NCBI RefSeq assembly: GCF_964199755.1
Contig: NC_133898.1
Span: 104,088,847 to 104,152,846 of the forward strand
DNA: 64,000 bases
Source: Larus michahellis
Lineage: Eukaryota; Chordata; Aves; Charadriiformes; Laridae
Direction: 5' to 3'
Positions 58,901 through 64,000 of the stretch are shown piece after piece; positions within the stretch are counted from its first letter, which is position 1, and each line of letters opens with the position of its first letter. Position numbers and translations under genes: made by a program. Below the pieces are notes generated by a model. The model ran no database searches. It was not told where the DNA came from and saw only the letters and a list, made by a program, of their open reading frames with translations.

Positions 58901-61900
58901 TGAAATACATTTTGTCCTAATACTGACCCTTACCAGACAGAGTTCATATCATTTTCACTTTATTTTATTCATCTTACTACAGTGCAACATCAACATAATG
59001 GCACGTTGTTATATATTGTGCCCTGTAGCTGACCCTCTTATTGGTGTCTTTATTATTTGTGCTGACATTCTCTATAGGTGACAGTTTTACATCAACTTCA
59101 CACAGAGGAGAGTACAGATACCTATTACTGAAGTGTGCTTTGAATCTTTGAACACAATGGAGAACTCTTAAGAAGAAACTCTTAAGAAGAAACATTTAAA
59201 GAATGTTCTTTAAATTAGCATGACTTCATGCAAGTCAAAGGGGTGTTACATATCAGTCCTTTCAACAATCGGGTATCTGATTCTGTATGGGTAGTTAAAT
59301 TTTCTGAAGGTGTGGAAGGATGCACAGAAGTCTCCTATGGTGAGCTCACTGCTGTCTAGCAATACTTCTTCAGGGCAAACTTTAAACTGTGGGTTTTATT
59401 ACAAGCATTTTGCAATTATTATCTGTATTTTAACTAGTGGTCTGCTCTGAAGTAAAAGTATAAAACTCTGCAAATTATTAATAGGTTTTTTCCCTGTGCT
59501 GGCCTGGAACCAAAAGATGGCCTTGAGTTTGTGTAAACATATCTGGCTCCTGAGCTGTGGGGTTAGTTAGACATACAGTCCTGCCAAATTCTAATTTCAC
59601 CTGTATGTCCAAATACATAGTTGAAAAGAGATGCTGTCAAAGCTGCATCTTTTAACATCTCCGTTGTTAAACACTTTGAAGGGCTCCTAAATTGCCTGAC
59701 TCATGCAGCCACCAAGGATTACTTAAGATCATGAGATGTAGTACCAAAATTTGCACTTGCATTTGTCATAACAGGATCACAGTAAGATGTGTGGCAGATA
59801 AGGCTACAGAGACTGGGGCGTAAATAAATCTGGTTCGTTCACTTTCAGTTGTGAAATCCCTGTTTCTACTCAAAAGCCTTGTACTTTACACATCCAAACT
59901 CACTGGTCTGTTTTGTCCCAGCACTGCAGCAACAGCACATATTGAGGCGATTATCTAGTAAATAGTGTTTAAAAAAAAAAAAGTATCTCTGAAGATATAC
60001 AAAGAATAAACTGATGACAAATAATGATTATTAAGGATGATCTCAGAAGGATTGCTGCTTTTGGGTATCCCTCAGTGTCTCCTAATGAACCTGTTTCTAA
60101 TTATTTAAAGACTGCCATTTGCTGAAGCAATTTAGCTCCTTAGGGGTGCATGCAGCATTGCTACAAGTCACTACAAGGGAACCGAAAGAAACATCAGATG
60201 TCTGGGAGGACACATGTAAAAAATCTACTGATGGGAGCAGCTTCATTTGGCTCCACTGAGACTATTCCCATGACTGACCTGAAGCTTGCACTGTAAAGAC
60301 TCTGATGGTGCAAGCTTGAAAGTAAAGTTAAACAGTTTCTAATGCATGTAAAACCATGAGCTGTCCCATCCATGGTCTCATTCCCCTGTCCTGGTTTTTT
60401 CTTTTATGTGTTTAAGCATTAAAACTTATGAGAAAAACAGTATTACAATTCTGTAAGAAAAACATTTAGGAGGTTTTTTAAGCATCTGATACCAAATCAT
60501 TTACAGAAGAAGTCTGGGTATTAGCTGACACTCAGCTTACTTGAGATGAAATTTTTCATATGGATGACGTTGTTCTACAGGGCTTTCTAAGAGTTTTTTA
60601 TATGTTCCATTAAATAGTTGCCATTTCATTTTGTTATTTTCCATTTATTCTTACTCTGGTGTTATTTACTAGTTTTCCAATACCATGATGTACTTTATGT
60701 GATATTTGAATGACCTAATACATATGACATACAAAAATGACTCATCACCCTGCACAAGACTTTGTTAATTCCAAGTATTAGCTATTTAATCTGTAGATTG
60801 CATTCATACCTTCTTTCTTTTGGTGACATCTGCTTGTGTTGGATTGTATCTCCTGTGAATCACATTTAGAAGCAAATATGGCAAAACATTATCATCTTTC
60901 ACCTTCAGCATTTTTATTAACATTGTATTAATGTTCTCAAGATGTATGACAAAGCTGTGAGCTACCAGACTCTGCACGCACTTGAGCGTGTATACACACA
61001 CACGTGTCCTCTCCCAGGATAATTTGAGCACAGCCACAATGAAGGAAGGCAAGGGAACATGTGAATGAATATACAAAAAGGGAAAAAAGGGCTCCATTTT
61101 TTGCTTTAAGACCTAAAGGCTATTGATGAGGATTTTGAAAAGCACCTGAGAGTTTATTAGGTGATTGATTCGTAGAGTTTTTAACAAGATTTAAGCATCT
61201 AGCCATCTTAAACATTTTTTTAAATACCTCAAGCAACCTATTTTAGGTGTGTAGGATCTTTGCAAATATGACCATAAATGCTAAATCCTGTCATCAGAAA
61301 TAAAGAGAAGGCTTTCAGTGGGCACTGGGTTGACTTTAAAGGTACCCCTTCTCTTTCCAAACATACATGTGCCTACCAAGAGAGCGTTTACATCTCTTTC
61401 TTGGACTGTTGTGTTTTATTGCTTTTCTTATAGCAAATAACTCCTCACTAATAAATTCTTCATAAACAGTTTGTCATGGACTTCATTTTCCCGCTCTTCT
61501 GCGGGCTTCTGTGACCTCCTCCCTTGCTGCCTCCTCCCGATTTCCTCTTGGCTGCTTTTCCCTCTCCACCCTGCAGCTCAGCTATTGCATTGTAGCAATT
61601 GCCATTTCTTCCACTCCTTTTGCCCAGCTTTTAGGCAGTTTAGATTTTTTGAAGGAATTTCTTAAAGGTGTATTGCCATGAGTTACACTAGGCCAGGGAG
61701 GTGATATCTTCACAACTTTAAAAATGCTTTTTGTTAAAACACAATGAAAACACATTGAGAATTAGATCTGAGATTTAAAATTATTGTTGAGTTGTCTTTC
61801 TAGTGATTTTTTTTTTCTGTGATGAGTTATTACAGCTATTAAGCATAGGGCAAAAGAAACAGTTAATTGCCATAGTGGTAATAATTATTGACGACACATA

Positions 61901-64000
61901 TAAGTAAAAATATATAGAAATAAGCATAGCAGTAACGGTACAGATCCACATTTAGAGCACTTTAACTGACATTTCACTGCTAGCTCTTATGTGGAGAGTT
62001 AAGGTCATTTGAATTAATTGTCCTTGTGATGTGATCATGCTTGAGTTTATTTACTTAGATTTACACTTGTGTGGTTGCAAATAGCATCAAATCTATGTTA
62101 TTTTTCTATACACAGTTTCAAGTCATCCTACACTGTGGGCAAATTCCTCTAATATACCAGGTTTTGTCTTGATAGCTAAGCGGATTCCATAGAATTTTTG
62201 TTTTGTCTGTATCAATTTTCATTCCTGGGACAAATGCTTATTTAGTGAAAATGGGATGAGAGATTAAACCAGCCTGGTTCTGTTTGATTTAAAGTGTTGA
62301 AAGTTAGGGTCAAGGTGCACCATCAGCATGAAGCTAAGAGCAATCTTTGTTGTAGGATGTGACTTTGACTGCTGTTCTCTCTTAGAAGCTCAGAAAAAAG
62401 AAAGCATCAGAGCTAGTCTTGGGAGAGGCGGGGGAACAGCAAGCAGCATAGCCAATTACACTCTTTTTGATGTAAAAATAGTGCTTACTATCAAATAAAC
62501 ACCTTTGACTTCACTTGCCAGTATGGTGGTTTGCTTTCTAAACTGTGGATTACATATAGGAAATTCTGCATGGTAGCTAAAGGCAGGTTGAAAAAAAATA
62601 TTAATCAGCTCTGACTGTGTTATGATAGTGGTGTTTGCACAACTTAAAATGACCAGTAATTGTCTCATAGATGCATAGTAATTATAGAGTCTAAATGCAG
62701 ATGTTTCCTTTTCCTTTGCTGCCACAGGAGTCACTCTTCAGAGTTGTATTGTGTAACATCCTACTGTGGCACATAAACAGTACATCTTTATATAGCAAGG
62801 GACTCCCTTATCCATTTGTATTTATATATAACATTGCACATGGGTATTATGTTAAAAGAATAGTTTGGCAAAGGCAACTATTAAAACGTTAGGAAATGCT
62901 GGAATTAAGGTTACACGTGCAGCTTTAATTCAGTCGATTCTGCGTTCTCATATTGACTTTAATTGTATGATGGTGTACTGTTTATTCACAGGGTGTTTTC
63001 TGTATTCATCGTAGGATGGAAGTGCTCTTAAGATGACTCTTATGTGTAGGAGTTGTGCAGAAGTTGTAAAGTGTGTAAATGAATAAAATAGGAGATTGCA
63101 GGAAGAGAGAGGATCTCTTATTTCTTTAAAAAGCAGTGAGTGCTGCCTTGGAGATTGAAGTGTGGGCATCTCAATTTGACCTAGGAATCACAATTGATCT
63201 GCTGGTTTCCCTTTGCTTCCTGTGTAATGGGAAAGATCATTAGTATTCGTGAAGCACTCAGATACTACTGTGCCACAGAACAGTCTAGGAAATAATAATT
63301 TCTTCTTCACACCAGCATTTGAATAGCATGAAACAGGTGAAGTTCTGGGGCTGCCCATTGAACAAAGGATGACAAAACACAATATTGATCAACTGTTTAT
63401 GGAGTGAATATCACCCATCATTTGCACTAAATAAGAGCAAGACACTGGGTATGTAATAGCATACGACCACATCATTATGACTGCATCATGATGTATAAAT
63501 AAGCAGGATGAACTAAGGTTGCATGGTGAACCTTGAACCTGGGATTTGGTAACAATTTAGTGCTTGACTTTGTAACCTTAAGAAAAATATTTTAACAGGA
63601 ACTTGGTATTTAATTTTCTGCTGTTGACAAGAAGTAAACTTAAACCCAGCTCTGTTGTGTGGCTCATCAGCAGGTTTTGACACTTGAACAACAACACAGA
63701 AAATTCTGCTATTGGATTGCAGGGAGAGACTGAGGATAATTTGTATTCCTCCAAATGAATCAGTAACACAGGGGAAGAGGTAGTTTTTCTAGAAGAGCTC
63801 TCAGATATTTGCTAATGGCAGAGTTGAGGTGAAGTTCCCATTTCCTACCAGGCTCCCTAGGGAGATCTGCTTTCTTGTGCTCATTTTCCCAAGCATGGCT
63901 CTTTCTGCCTTGTCTCCTCCAGCTTGCTCCTGACCTGCCTCTGCCCCACCGCTGGCTCCTTCCTCACTGCCCAGTCCTCACTTCTCTGCCAACCTCAGCC
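55934..64000 (+). other. DST: DST intron 3 (partial)
   Basis: More than 8 kb to the right edge. The next known DST segment, a Ser-rich part before the actin-binding domain, was looked for and not found. It holds an exon-3-like relic (56822-56878), a pyrimidine-rich tract (57030-57310) and a small 15-bp tandem repeat near 59163-59192. The last 170 bases are C/T-rich. Confidence 0.7.
56822..56878 (+). other. Sequence resembling DST exon 3 (possible exon-duplication relic)
   Basis: An ungapped 57-nt alignment to exon 3 (55809-55865 region, VEAHHLSEQETSVRKRKLK) matches 38 of 57 bases by hand count. The reading VELRCLRQQETCARKRKPE shares 10 of 19 residues, and many mismatches are at third codon positions. 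There is no clear acceptor in the right phase. It may be a decayed tandem exon copy or chance in A/G-rich sequence. Confidence 0.3.

Overview
The window is vertebrate nuclear DNA, almost certainly from a bird. It carries many CR1 LINE 3' ends of the avian type, two LTRs, spliced genes with long introns, and CpG-island promoters. Three genes are recognised from their translated exons. They lie in the order ZNF451 (minus) - BEND6 (minus) - DST (plus), which is the arrangement known around human 6p12.

Layout. 1-11.3 kb is the 5' part of ZNF451, a SUMO E3/E4 ligase: three coding exons (97 codons with its tandem-SIM catalytic module), then a CpG-island promoter. 11.6-13.5 kb is an old antisense CR1 split by a complete solo LTR that still has its target-site duplication. 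13.5-18.3 kb is intergenic. 18.3-40.7 kb is BEND6, a BEN-domain Notch co-repressor. Its seven coding exons join in a single open frame of 445 codons, longer at both ends than the 279-residue human protein. 40.1-41.5 kb is one CpG island that drives BEND6 leftwards and DST rightwards. 41.2 kb to the right edge is the start of DST (dystonin/BPAG1), long isoform with an N-terminal membrane segment: three coding exons (135 codons) separated by introns of 0.5 and 13.9 kb, followed by more than 8 kb of a third intron.

The genes are not functionally coupled. What they share is promoter architecture: BEND6 and DST use a divergent island. The inferred BEND6 mRNA, and possibly the others, carries upstream reading frames that end at or overlap the main start codon.

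The points most worth checking are the extended BEND6 ends, the upstream ORFs, a relic resembling DST exon 3, a CpG-rich element inside DST intron 2, and the nested LTR. I found no bacterial-type system, CRISPR array, rRNA gene or intact tRNA gene. All exon limits come from reading splice sites and frame by eye plus remembered homologues; no search was run.
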